Source: Plantibacter sp. VKM Ac-2880 | GTDB taxonomy: Bacteria; Actinomycetota; Actinomycetes; Actinomycetales; Microbacteriaceae | Length of the DNA: 64,000 nt | Assembly (NCBI RefSeq): GCF_015351235.1 | Contig: NZ_JADKSJ010000001.1 | Span: 914,289 to 978,288 of the forward strand | Direction: 5' to 3' | Translations under genes and position numbers: made by a program | Shown here: positions 1-7,014 of the stretch, piece by piece | How positions within the stretch are numbered: the stretch's first letter is position 1 | Layout of the letters: each line of letters opens with the position of its first letter | The notes under the pieces: generated by a model | What the model was told of the DNA's origin: nothing | What the model saw: only the letters and a program-made list of their open reading frames with translations | The model's database searches: none

Positions 1-870
1 GAAGATCATCGGTGAGTCGTCGTTCTCCTCGTCGGAGAGTGAGAAGTCGAGGTCGACGACGACGGGCACGTGGTCGCTCGGGCTGTCGCCCTTGCGCTCG
101 TTGCGGTGGATCGACGCTTCGACGACGTGGTCCGCGAAGGCCTGCGAGCCGTAGATGAAGTCGATCCGGAGTCCTTCGTTCCGCGGGAACCGGAGCTGCT
201 TGTAGTCCCAGAAGGTGTAGCCCTCCGGGACGAACGGACGCACCGTGTCCTGCAGGCCGGCGTCGACGAACGCGGCGAGGGCGGCCCGCTCGGGCGCGGA
301 GATGTGTGTGGAGCCCGGCCCGAAGCTCGGGTCGCCGACGTCGGAGTCGAGCGGTGCGACGTTCCAGTCGCCCATGAGGGCCAGGGGCAGCTCGGGGTTC
401 TCGGCGAGCCAGGTGCGGGTGTCGGCCTCGAGGGCGGCGAGCCAGCGCAGCTTGTAGTCGTAGTGCGGGTCGCCGACCGCGCGCCCGTTCGGGACGTAGA
501 GGCTCCAGAGGCGGACGCCGTCGACGGTGGCTCCGATCGCGCGGGCTTCGAGCGGGAGCCCGTCGGCGTCGAAGCCGGGGCCGTCGAGGGCGAGGCTCGC
601 CGGTGGCTTCCCGAACCCGGGCATGTCGGGGAACCCGATCTGTACGTCCTCCATGGGCAGGCGGCTGGCGATGCCGACGCCGTTCCACTGGCTGAGTCCG
701 TGCAGCTCCACCTGGTAGCCGGCCTTGGTGAAGGCCTCCATCGGGAACTGCTCGGGCTTGCACTTGAGTTCCTGCATGGCGAGGACGTCGACGTCCTCGC
801 GGACGAGCCAGTCGACCACGCGGCCGACGCGGGTACGGATCGAGTTGACGTTCCAGGTGGCGATGCGCAT
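1..870 (-). CDS. xthA: Exodeoxyribonuclease III, 3' end cut by window edge
   Basis: AP endonuclease and 3'-5' exonuclease of the endonuclease/exonuclease/phosphatase fold, acting in base-excision repair. The protein opens MRIATWNVNS. The metal and catalytic residues fall at the same numbers as in E. coli ExoIII: N7 (TWNVN) and E34 (MQELK). A GDWNVAP motif and a C-terminal SDHVPV (D266, H267) complete the active site. No stop codon occurs before position 1, so at least 23 residues after the SDH motif are visible and the true end lies outside the window. The start at 870 is supported by a TAGCGT box 6 bases upstream and no Shine-Dalgarno. It stands alone, divergent from the DedA gene. The family assignment is secure. 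Confidence 0.93.
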   Translation of the reverse strand, partial: MRIATWNVNSIRTRVGRVVDWLVREDVDVLAMQELKCKPEQFPMEAFTKAGYQVELHGLSQWNGVGIASRLPMEDVQIGFPDMPGFGKPPASLALDGPGFDADGLPLEARAIGATVDGVRLWSLYVPNGRAVGDPHYDYKLRWLAALEADTRTWLAENPELPLALMGDWNVAPLDSDVGDPSFGPGSTHISAPERAALAAFVDAGLQDTVRPFVPEGYTFWDYKQLRFPRNEGLRIDFIYGSQAFADHVVEASIHRNERKGDSPSDHVPVVVDLDFSLSDEENDDSPMIF

Positions 871-876
871 GCCCCA

Positions 877-882
877 ACGCTA
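877..882 (-). promoter_or_regulatory. -10 box of leaderless xthA promoter
   Basis: Read on the minus strand, TAGCGT is followed by exactly 6 bases and then the xthA ATG. This places the transcription start at or next to the start codon. Confidence 0.6.
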
Positions 883-921
883 TCGAACCCGCCCCGCCCT
901 CGGTCCCGGTCCGATTTCCCC

Positions 922-996
922 AACTCAGGAGACGCGGGGCGTGTCGGCCTGTGCTCGCCGCCGGTCAGCCCCGACACGCCGGTTGCTTCCTGAGTT
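922..996. repeat. Long imperfect inverted repeat in divergent intergenic region
   Basis: AACTCAGGA (922-930) pairs with TCCTGAGTT (988-996). Inside it CGGGGCGTGTCGG (935-947) pairs with CCGACACGCC (971-980), leaving an apical loop of about 20 bases. It lies between xthA and the dedA-like gene, upstream of both, so it is not an ordinary terminator for either. It shares CCGACACGCCGG with the hairpin at 10213-10247 and may belong to a small dispersed palindromic family. Confidence 0.6.
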
Positions 997-1080
997 AGGG
1001 GGGCCGGGCGTCGGGCGTCGGGCAGGACGACGGGTGGGGGATTGAGCGGATGTTCCCAGGGACAGCGAGCAGGTGTCGCG

Positions 1081-1086
1081 TAGCGT
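1081..1086 (+). promoter_or_regulatory. -10 box of leaderless dedA-like promoter
   Basis: TAGCGT is followed by 7 bases and the ATG at 1094. No Shine-Dalgarno is visible, which favours this start over the GTG at 1073. Confidence 0.55.
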
Positions 1087-1093
1087 CGATGAC

Positions 1094-1792
1094 ATGACGA
1101 CGTCCACCGCCGCCACGATCAGCCTGCCCACCGCCTCGACCGGAGGTGACAGTGCACTCGGAGGCGTCGCCGAATGGGCGGTCGGACTCATGGAGACCCT
1201 GGGCGGCCCGGGTGCCGCGCTCGCGATCGCGCTCGAGAACCTCTTCCCCCCACTGCCGAGCGAGGTCATCCTGCCGCTCGCCGGGTTCGCCGCCAGCCAA
1301 GGCAAACTCGGCCTCGTCGAGGTCCTCATCTGGACGACCGCGGGCTCGGTGGTCGGGGCGCTCGCCCTCTACGCGATCGGCGCCGTCCTCGGGCGTGACC
1401 GCATGCGTCGCCTCGTCGCGCGCGTCCCCCTCGTCCACGTCGAGGACGTCGACCGGGTGGAGGCCTGGTTCCAGAAGCACGGCTCGAAGGCGGTGTTCTT
1501 CGGGCGCATGCTGCCGATCTTCCGGAGCCTCATCTCCATCCCCGCGGGCGTCGAACGGATGCCGGTCCTGCGCTTCGCCCTCCTGACCCTGGCCGGCAGC
1601 GGCATCTGGAACACCATCTTCGTGCTCGCCGGGTTCTTCCTCGGAGAGCAGTGGCACATCGTCGAGGAGTACGCGGGCATCCTGCAGAAGGTCGTCATCG
1701 CGGGTGTCGTCATCGCCCTCGGCTTCACGATCTGGAAGGGCGTGAAGCGGTACCGCCGGGAAGGCAGCGAGGCCGCTTCGTCCGACGACTGA
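1094..1792 (+). CDS. DedA/SNARE-associated family membrane protein
   Basis: A 232-residue polytopic membrane protein of the DedA (VTT/SNARE-associated) family. Relatives are proposed to move undecaprenyl phosphate or phospholipids across the cytoplasmic membrane and support proton-motive-force homeostasis. Family hallmarks are ENLFPPLPSEVILPLAGFAA near the N terminus, the half-hairpin G-x2-GALALYAIG, and the FFGRMLPIFRSLISIPAG stretch with its conserved arginines. The tail after the last membrane segment is basic and then acidic (KRYRREGSEAASSDD). The ATG at 1094 is preferred to the GTG at 1073 because a TAGCGT -10 box lies 7 bases upstream. It is convergent with the LysR gene, with 16 bases between stops. 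The family is clear, the transported lipid is not. Confidence 0.88.
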   Translation: MTTSTAATISLPTASTGGDSALGGVAEWAVGLMETLGGPGAALAIALENLFPPLPSEVILPLAGFAASQGKLGLVEVLIWTTAGSVVGALALYAIGAVLGRDRMRRLVARVPLVHVEDVDRVEAWFQKHGSKAVFFGRMLPIFRSLISIPAGVERMPVLRFALLTLAGSGIWNTIFVLAGFFLGEQWHIVEEYAGILQKVVIAGVVIALGFTIWKGVKRYRREGSEAASSDD

Positions 1793-1808
1793 GCACGATC
1801 CGGACGGG

Positions 1809-2759
1809 TCACACCCAGCGCGGGGTGGTGAGCTCCTCGGGCTCCGCTGCGGTGTGCGAGGCGGCGACCGACCGCGCCTCGGTGCGGATCGCCTCGAGGA
1901 CCGTCCGCACGGCGAGCCGCTCGGCGCGGTCCGGGCGGGACAGCGCGACGATCCGCCGGGTCGCGTCGAGCCCGGCGATCGGCCGGAGGACGATGCCCCG
2001 CTCCGGACCGCTCGCCGTGAACCGCGGGAGGAGGCCGATGCCGAGTCCAGCCGCGACCATCGCCTCGGCGATGCGATTGTCGCTCACCCGCTGCACGACG
2101 CGCAGCTCCGCGCCCGACTCCGCCTCGATGCTGCGCAGCAGTCGGTCGAGCGGGTAGCCGACCGGGACCCCGATCCAGGACTCGTCCGCGAGGTCGGCCG
2201 GCGTCAGCACCGTCTGGCCACTGAGCCGGTGCCCGATCGGCAGGACGACGTCGAGGGGCTCAGCGAGGAGCTGGGTGATCCGGAGGCCGCGACGCACCCA
2301 GGTGCGCTCGCCGCTGATCGCCTGGGCGATGACGATGTCGAAGTCGGCGGCGAGGTCGGGGAAGTCCTCCAGGTCCGGGTCGCGGTCGCTCACCTCGACG
2401 CGCAGGCCAGGGACTGCTTCGAGCGCGCGGAGTGCCGCTGGCACCACCATCTGCCCGAAGGTGGGGAACGTCGCAAGCGTGACGGTGCCGGTCGGATGGT
2501 TGCGGTACTCGTCCCAGACGCTCGTCGCGCGCTCGATCGCGACGGCGACGTCCGTGGCGCTCGCGGCGAGCGCCCGGCCGGCGTCGGTCAGGACGAGGCC
2601 GCGGCCGCGACGCTCGGTGAGGGGGAGGCCGGCCTCGCGCTCGAGTACCTTGAGCTGCTGGGAGACCGCAGACGGCGTCCGGTGGGTCGCCGCGGCGACC
2701 GCGTGCACGGTGCCGCGGTCGGCGAGTTCACGGAGGAGATCGAGTCGGCGCACGTCCAT
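1809..2759 (-). CDS. LysR-family transcriptional regulator
   Basis: A 316-residue LysR-type regulator. The N-terminal winged HTH (residues 1-60) reads MDVRRLDLLRELADRG then HAVAAATHRTPSAVSQQLKVLE, the standard LTTR recognition-helix pattern. The rest is a periplasmic-binding-protein-like effector domain (about 90-290). The C terminus (about 20 residues after LEAIRTEARS) is an unstructured tail. A TAGCCT box 6 bases before the ATG indicates a leaderless transcript. It is divergent from a 40-codon membrane protein gene that starts 71 bp away. LTTRs usually control the divergent gene, so that small gene is the first candidate target. The effector cannot be guessed. Confidence 0.9.
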   Translation of the reverse strand: MDVRRLDLLRELADRGTVHAVAAATHRTPSAVSQQLKVLEREAGLPLTERRGRGLVLTDAGRALAASATDVAVAIERATSVWDEYRNHPTGTVTLATFPTFGQMVVPAALRALEAVPGLRVEVSDRDPDLEDFPDLAADFDIVIAQAISGERTWVRRGLRITQLLAEPLDVVLPIGHRLSGQTVLTPADLADESWIGVPVGYPLDRLLRSIEAESGAELRVVQRVSDNRIAEAMVAAGLGIGLLPRFTASGPERGIVLRPIAGLDATRRIVALSRPDRAERLAVRTVLEAIRTEARSVAASHTAAEPEELTTPRWV

Positions 2760-2765
2760 GTAGCG

Positions 2766-2771
2766 AGGCTA
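2766..2771 (-). promoter_or_regulatory. -10 box of leaderless lysR promoter
   Basis: On the minus strand TAGCCT is followed by CGCTAC and the ATG at 2759. Confidence 0.6.
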
Positions 2772-2830
2772 CCGAGTATCGACAGTATTGTGAGCTTGTC
2801 CTTCATGGCGAACGGGCGTTTCATAGGAGC

Positions 2831-2953
2831 ATGACCATCTACCTCGGCATCATCGCCCTCCTCGCTGCCAGTGCAGCCGTCGGTTCCGTCGTCGTCGTCA
2901 AGCGCGACGGCTACCGTGCCATCCCGGCCCGCACCTACCCGAAGTCCATCTGA
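2831..2953 (+). CDS. Tiny membrane protein (40 aa) divergent from lysR
   Basis: A 40-residue product beginning MTIYLGIIALLAASAAV and ending ARTYPKSI. One transmembrane helix occupies about residues 3-23, followed by a short basic, Tyr/Pro-containing cytoplasmic or extracellular tail (VKRDGYRAIPARTYPKSI). The reading frame is clean and the composition is that of a real single-pass peptide rather than a GC-rich shadow. AGGAG lies only one base before the ATG, too close for a normal ribosome binding site, so translation may be leaderless or weak. It is the likely target of the divergent LysR protein. No known function is recognised. Confidence 0.55.
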   Translation: MTIYLGIIALLAASAAVGSVVVVKRDGYRAIPARTYPKSI

Positions 2954-3025
2954 GACCTCGCACCCGCCGGCACGTCCGGCGCATCCGACCTCCTCGCGAC
3001 TCGTCGCCGGGAGGTCGTTCCATGT

Positions 3026-3056
3026 CCCCCTCGACAGGCTCGGGGACCGGGGGAGC
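3026..3056. repeat. Copy 1 of dispersed CTTCGACAGGCTCAGGGACC-type repeat (degenerate)
   Basis: CCCCTCGACAGGCTCGGGGA followed by CCGGGGG, ending at the stop codon of the GntR gene. Single unit without tandem copies. Compare 4684-4800, 21765-21870, 26331-26435 and 50600-50695. Confidence 0.7.
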
Positions 3057-3821
3057 TCAGGCGAGGAAGCCGCGGAGCAGGGCCTCGGACCCGGCGACGT
3101 GCTCGGCCATGGCCTGGGCCGCCTCGTCGGGATGCCCGCGCAGGATCGCCTTGACGATGCGCTCGTGCTGCTCGTCGGAGTGGGCGATGTTCACGGCCAG
3201 CAGCGGGATCCCGTTCAGCAGTTCGTTGACGCGCATCCGTGACTCGGCGACGAGCGGCAGGAGGCTCGGTGCACCGACGAGCTCGGCGATGAGCAGGTGC
3301 AACCGGGAGTCGTGGCGGCGGTAGTCGGCCGGGGCGGCGTCGCGGCACTCGCCGAGCGCCTGCCAGAGTCGTTCGCGGTCGGCGCCCGAGAGCTTGCACT
3401 GCGCCGCCTCGCGGGCCGCTCCCACCTCGAGGATGCTGCGGAGGACGAGGGTGTCCTCGATCCGTTCGGCCGAGACCGCGACGCGTGCGCCCTCCTCGGC
3501 ACCGAGCCCGTCGACGGTGTCGTCGTCGGGCAGCTCGTCCATGACGAAGGTGCCGCCGTAGCGTCCGCGACGCGAGGTGAGGTAACCCGCCTCGGTGAGC
3601 GCGGCGATCGCGTCCCGGACGGTGTCGCGACTGACCCCCTGCATGGCTGCGAGGTCGCGTTCGGCTGGCAGGCGACCGCCGGGCTCGATGAGCCCGAGGC
3701 GGATCGACTGCAGCAGCCGCTGCACGGTCTCCTCGAACGCGTTGCCGGCACGGCCCGGGCGCAGGAGGAGCTCCGCGCTCAGCACCTCGGTGCCGTCGTC
3801 CCCCTTGCGCGTCTCGCTCAT
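3057..3821 (-). CDS. GntR-family (FadR subfamily) regulator of the amine cluster
   Basis: A 254-residue regulator. The winged HTH (about residues 25-95) carries RLPAERDLAAMQGVSRDTVRDAIAALTEAGYL, typical of the FadR/GntR group. It is followed by an all-helical FCD ligand-binding domain (about 110-245) with DSRLHLLIAELVG and an acidic/His cluster expected to bind a metal and a small carboxylate. Its own TAGACT -10 box sits 6 bases before the ATG, so it has a leaderless promoter. It is the last gene in the direction of the SDR-ALDH-PuuD-GlnA cluster and separated from it by 52 bp. By position it is the likely repressor of the cluster, with the palindrome at 8430-8445 as a possible site. The ligand is unknown. 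Confidence 0.88.
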   Translation of the reverse strand: MSETRKGDDGTEVLSAELLLRPGRAGNAFEETVQRLLQSIRLGLIEPGGRLPAERDLAAMQGVSRDTVRDAIAALTEAGYLTSRRGRYGGTFVMDELPDDDTVDGLGAEEGARVAVSAERIEDTLVLRSILEVGAAREAAQCKLSGADRERLWQALGECRDAAPADYRRHDSRLHLLIAELVGAPSLLPLVAESRMRVNELLNGIPLLAVNIAHSDEQHERIVKAILRGHPDEAAQAMAEHVAGSEALLRGFLA

Positions 3822-3827
3822 CGGATC

Positions 3828-3833
3828 AGTCTA
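3828..3833 (-). promoter_or_regulatory. -10 box of leaderless gntR promoter
   Basis: Minus-strand TAGACT, then GATCCG, then the ATG at 3821. Confidence 0.6.
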
Positions 3834-3873
3834 TTTCCCGCGAGTCGCCGCCCCGCCCGGGCACCCTGTCAGC

Positions 3874-4662
3874 TCATTCCGGGGTGACGTAGGCCGAGGA
3901 GATGCCGCCGTCGACGAGGAACGTCGAGCCGGTGATGAAGGAGGAGTCGTCGCTCGCGAGGAAGGCGACGGAGGCGGCGAGCTCCTCGGGCTCCGCGAAC
4001 CGGCCGATCGGGATGTGGACGAGACGCCGTTGCGCGCGCACCGGGTCCTTCGCGAAGAGCTCCTGGAGCAGCGCGGTGTTCACGGGGCCGGGGCAGAGCG
4101 CGTTCACCCGGATGCCCTGCCGCGCGAACTGGACGCCGAGCTCGCGGCTCATCGCGAGCACGCCACCCTTGGACGCGGTGTACGAGATCTGCGAGGTCGC
4201 CGACCCTAGCACGGCGACGAACGACGCCGTGTTGATGATCGAGCCCTTGCCCTGCCGCACCATGTGGCGGATCGCCGCGCGCGAGCAGAGGTAGACCGAC
4301 TTCAGGTTGACGTCCTGCACCCGTTCCCAGGCGGGCAGCTCGGTCGTCTCGATGGAGTCGTCGTCCGGCGGCGAGATGCCGGCGTTGTTGAAGGCGATGT
4401 CGACGGAGCCGTAGGTGTCGGCGGCGGTGTCGAAGAGGTGGTCGACCTGCGCCTGGTCGGTCACGTCGACCTGGACGAAGAGCCCGTCGACGTGCTCGGC
4501 GGCCGCCTGTCCACTCGTGGGGTCGAGGTCACCGATGACGACGATCGCGCCCTCCGCGGCGAAGCGCTTGGCGGTGGCGAGGCCGATCCCGCTCGCGCCG
4601 CCCGTGATGACGGCGACCTTCCCGGCGAGCCGCTGCGTGAGGTCGATGGGGGTGATGGTCAT
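3874..4662 (-). CDS. Short-chain dehydrogenase/reductase in amine cluster
   Basis: A classical 262-residue SDR using NAD(P)H. The Rossmann motif TGGASGIG (about residue 20), the NNAG motif and the catalytic pair YTASK are all present. An aspartate follows beta-2 (VIGDLDP), which usually favours NAD+. It ends with the common family tail FLVDGGISSAYV. It sits between the aldehyde dehydrogenase and the regulator of a gamma-glutamyl amine cluster. In that setting an alcohol dehydrogenase role is attractive: oxidising gamma-glutamylethanolamide to its aldehyde for the next enzyme. That role is inferred from the neighbours. SDR substrate cannot be read from sequence, and a 3-oxoacyl reductase-type function remains possible. 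Confidence 0.85.
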   Translation of the reverse strand: MTITPIDLTQRLAGKVAVITGGASGIGLATAKRFAAEGAIVVIGDLDPTSGQAAAEHVDGLFVQVDVTDQAQVDHLFDTAADTYGSVDIAFNNAGISPPDDDSIETTELPAWERVQDVNLKSVYLCSRAAIRHMVRQGKGSIINTASFVAVLGSATSQISYTASKGGVLAMSRELGVQFARQGIRVNALCPGPVNTALLQELFAKDPVRAQRRLVHIPIGRFAEPEELAASVAFLASDDSSFITGSTFLVDGGISSAYVTPE

Positions 4663-4683
4663 GTGGTGCTCTTTCTGTCTGCC

Positions 4684-4800
4684 CGCCCTTCGACAGGCTC
4701 AGGGACCGGGGGTGGTGCTCAGGGACCGGGGGTGGTGCTCAGGGACCGGGGGTGGTGCTCGTGGACCGGGGTGGCGCTTGTGGACCGGGGTGCTGCTGGT
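4684..4800. repeat. Dispersed repeat copy 2 with 20-bp tandem units
   Basis: Begins CCCTTCGACAGGCTCAGGGA (4685 onward). It continues as three identical 20-bp units at 4701-4720, 4721-4740 and 4741-4760 (AGGGACCGGGGGTGGTGCTC), then two or three decayed units (GTGGACCGGGGTGGCGCTT type). It lies between the ALDH and SDR genes, so it would be transcribed within the operon. Confidence 0.85.
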
Positions 4801-4822
4801 GGAACGGCGTGGTGCTGGTGGG

Positions 4823-6178
4823 TCAGTCGGTGGCGATGAAGACGTTCTTCGTCTCGGTGAAGGCGAGCGGCGCGTCCGGTCCGAGCTCCCGCCCCAGGCC
4901 GGACTGCTTGAACCCGCCGAACGGGGTGGAGTAGCGCACGGAGGAATGCGAGTTGACGGACAGGTTCCCCGCCTCGACGGCGCGGGCCGCGCGGAGGGCG
5001 CGTCCGACGTCCCGCGTCCAGATCGATCCCGACAGCCCGTACTCCGTGTCGTTGGCGAGGGCGAGCGCGTCGGCCTCGTCGTCGAACGGGAGCACGGTGA
5101 CGACCGGCCCGAAGATCTCCTCCCGCACGCTCCGGTCGCCACGCTCGGGCGTGAGCACGGTCGGAGCGAACCAGTACCCGGGGCCGTCCGGCGCGCTCCC
5201 CGTGAACGCGACGGGCGCGTCGTCCGGCACGTAGGAGCGGACGGACGCCAGGTGCGGTGCCGAGACGAGCGGGCCCATCTCGGTGGCCGGGTCGTTCGGG
5301 TCGCCGACGACGACGCCTTGCACGGCCGGTTCGAGCAGTTCCATGAAACGCTCGTAGACGCTCCGTTGGACGAGGATGCGGCTGCGGGCGCAGCAGTCCT
5401 GGCCGGCGTTCTCGAACACGCCGTACGGGGCGGTCGCGGCCGCTCGTTCGAGATCGGCGTCGGCGAACACGATGTTCGCGCTCTTGCCGCCGAGCTCGAG
5501 GGTGACCCGCTTCACCTGCTCGGAGGCGCCCGCCATGATCCGTTTGCCGACGGCCGTCGAGCCGGTGAACACCACCTTCCGAACGGTCTCGTTCGTGACG
5601 AACCGCTCGCCGACGACCGATCCACGGCCGGGGAGCACCTGGAACAGGCCCTCGGGAAGCCCGGACTCGAGCGCGAGCTCGCCGAGGCGGATGCTCGTGA
5701 GAGGGGTCCACTCCGCCGGCTTCAGGACGACGGCGTTTCCCGCCGCCAACGCCGGTGCGAAGCCCCAGGCGGCGATCGTCATGGGGAAGTTCCACGGGGT
5801 GATGATGCCGACGACACCGAGCGGTTCGTGGAAGGTCAGGTCGATCCCGCCGGCGACGGGGATCTGCTGCCCGAAGAGCCGCTCGGGTGATCCCGAGTAG
5901 TACTCCAGCACGTCGCGCACGTGACCGGCTTCCCAGCGTGCCTGAGTGATCGGGTGCCCGGAGTTGACGACCTCGAGGCTCGCGAGGTGCTCGCGGTCGG
6001 CGTCGACCGCGTCGGCGAACCGGCGGAGGGCCTGCGCCCGGTCGGCCGGTGCGAGCGCGGCCCACGCGCGCTGGGCGACGGCCGCGCGGGTGATGGCGGC
6101 GTCGGTCTCGGCGACGTCGAGGTGTTCGACGGTCGTGACGACGTGCTCGTTCGCGGGGTTCAGGATCGTGTGACTCAC
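4823..6178 (-). CDS. NAD(P)-dependent aldehyde dehydrogenase (PuuC-like)
   Basis: A 451-residue aldehyde dehydrogenase, slightly shorter than the usual 470-500. Key motifs are TPWNFP, the catalytic glutamate in LELGGKS and the catalytic cysteine in NAGQDCCARSR, where two adjacent cysteines replace the more common G-x-C spacing. EIFGPV and FGGFKQSGLGRE are present in the C-terminal part. It starts with GTG at 6178 and overlaps the stop of the upstream PuuD-like gene by 4 bp (GTGA), so the two are translationally coupled. In this cluster it most likely oxidises a gamma-glutamylated aminoaldehyde to the acid that the PuuD-like hydrolase then cleaves. The enzyme class is certain, the substrate is inferred. 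Confidence 0.9.
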   Translation of the reverse strand: MSHTILNPANEHVVTTVEHLDVAETDAAITRAAVAQRAWAALAPADRAQALRRFADAVDADREHLASLEVVNSGHPITQARWEAGHVRDVLEYYSGSPERLFGQQIPVAGGIDLTFHEPLGVVGIITPWNFPMTIAAWGFAPALAAGNAVVLKPAEWTPLTSIRLGELALESGLPEGLFQVLPGRGSVVGERFVTNETVRKVVFTGSTAVGKRIMAGASEQVKRVTLELGGKSANIVFADADLERAAATAPYGVFENAGQDCCARSRILVQRSVYERFMELLEPAVQGVVVGDPNDPATEMGPLVSAPHLASVRSYVPDDAPVAFTGSAPDGPGYWFAPTVLTPERGDRSVREEIFGPVVTVLPFDDEADALALANDTEYGLSGSIWTRDVGRALRAARAVEAGNLSVNSHSSVRYSTPFGGFKQSGLGRELGPDAPLAFTETKNVFIATD

Positions 6179-7014
6179 TGGGCGGTGCTCCTGTCAGTGG
6201 TACCGGTGGTGCTGGGGGTGCGGTCGGTGCCGTCGCGGTGCCGGCGGGCGGCGTCGACGAGGCCGGCGAAGAGGCGTCGGTCGGCGGTCTCCTCCTCGGG
6301 GTGCCACTGCACCGCGAGCCCGAACGGCACGTCGCGCAGCTCGACGGCCTCGATGACGCCCTCCTCGGTGCGGGCGGTCACGACGAGTCCGTCGGCGACT
6401 CGGTCGATCGACTGGTGGTGGTACACGTGCACGTCGAGCTCGTCGTCGTCCTGGCGGAGCAGGGCGGCGAGCCGCGAGTCGGCGTCGATCGCCACGGTCT
6501 TCGGCCCGAAGACGCCCTCGCCGGGCTGGAACGAGTCGTCGCCGACGACGTCGGGCAGGTGCTGGATGAGCGTCCCCCCGAGGGCGACGTTGAGGAGCTG
6601 TGCACCGCGACAGATGCCGAGGAACGGCAGCTCGGCGTCGATCGCAGCGGTGAGCAGGGCCTCCTCCCAGGCGTCCCGATCGGTGCGGGGTCGACCGGTG
6701 CGCGGATGGGCGACCTGCCCGTACAGCCCGGGGTCGACGTCGGCGCCGCCGGAGACGATCAGCCCGTCGAGGCGTGACAGCACGGAGGCCGCGACCGCGC
6801 GGTTCACGGGTTGCGGCGGGAGGAGGACGACGATCCCGCCGGCGTCGGTCACGGCGTCGAGGTAGACCTTGGGGAGGAAGGACGCGGGCACGTCCCACAC
6901 GCCGGTCTGGGCCTGCTCCAGGTAGGTGGTGACGCCGATGAGCGGGGCGCTCGAGACCGGCGCCTCGGGAGTCGGCGCGGACGGCTCGGGGCCGTCCTGA
7001 TCAGAGGCGCTCAA
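6175..7014 (-). CDS. PuuD-like class I glutamine amidotransferase (gamma-glutamyl hydrolase)
   Basis: A 279-residue protein of the gamma-glutamyl-GABA hydrolase (peptidase C26) family. The nucleophile elbow is LGICRGAQLLNVALGG, with the catalytic Cys in CRG. The catalytic His and Glu are in VQWHPEEE, and ISGGADVDP is the family's oxyanion-side motif. The core begins at LIGVTTY. About 25 Pro/Ala-rich residues precede it, and the start used here is a TTG at 7014 overlapping the glutamine-synthetase stop by 14 bp. No better start was found before the core, but the exact start is uncertain. It should remove the glutamyl group at the end of a gamma-glutamyl amine pathway, returning glutamate and an amino acid. 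Confidence 0.87.
   Translation of the reverse strand: MSASDQDGPEPSAPTPEAPVSSAPLIGVTTYLEQAQTGVWDVPASFLPKVYLDAVTDAGGIVVLLPPQPVNRAVAASVLSRLDGLIVSGGADVDPGLYGQVAHPRTGRPRTDRDAWEEALLTAAIDAELPFLGICRGAQLLNVALGGTLIQHLPDVVGDDSFQPGEGVFGPKTVAIDADSRLAALLRQDDDELDVHVYHHQSIDRVADGLVVTARTEEGVIEAVELRDVPFGLAVQWHPEEETADRRLFAGLVDAARRHRDGTDRTPSTTGTTDRSTAQ

Noticed and set aside
4701-4760. Tandem 20-bp units considered as a CRISPR array
   Set aside because: Units are directly adjacent with no spacers, and related units of 18, 19 and 21 bp occur elsewhere as tails of a dispersed repeat.
4415-5890. Plus-strand frame opposite the SDR and aldehyde dehydrogenase genes
   Set aside because: Antisense to two conserved enzymes and passes through the tandem repeat; composition is that of a shadow.
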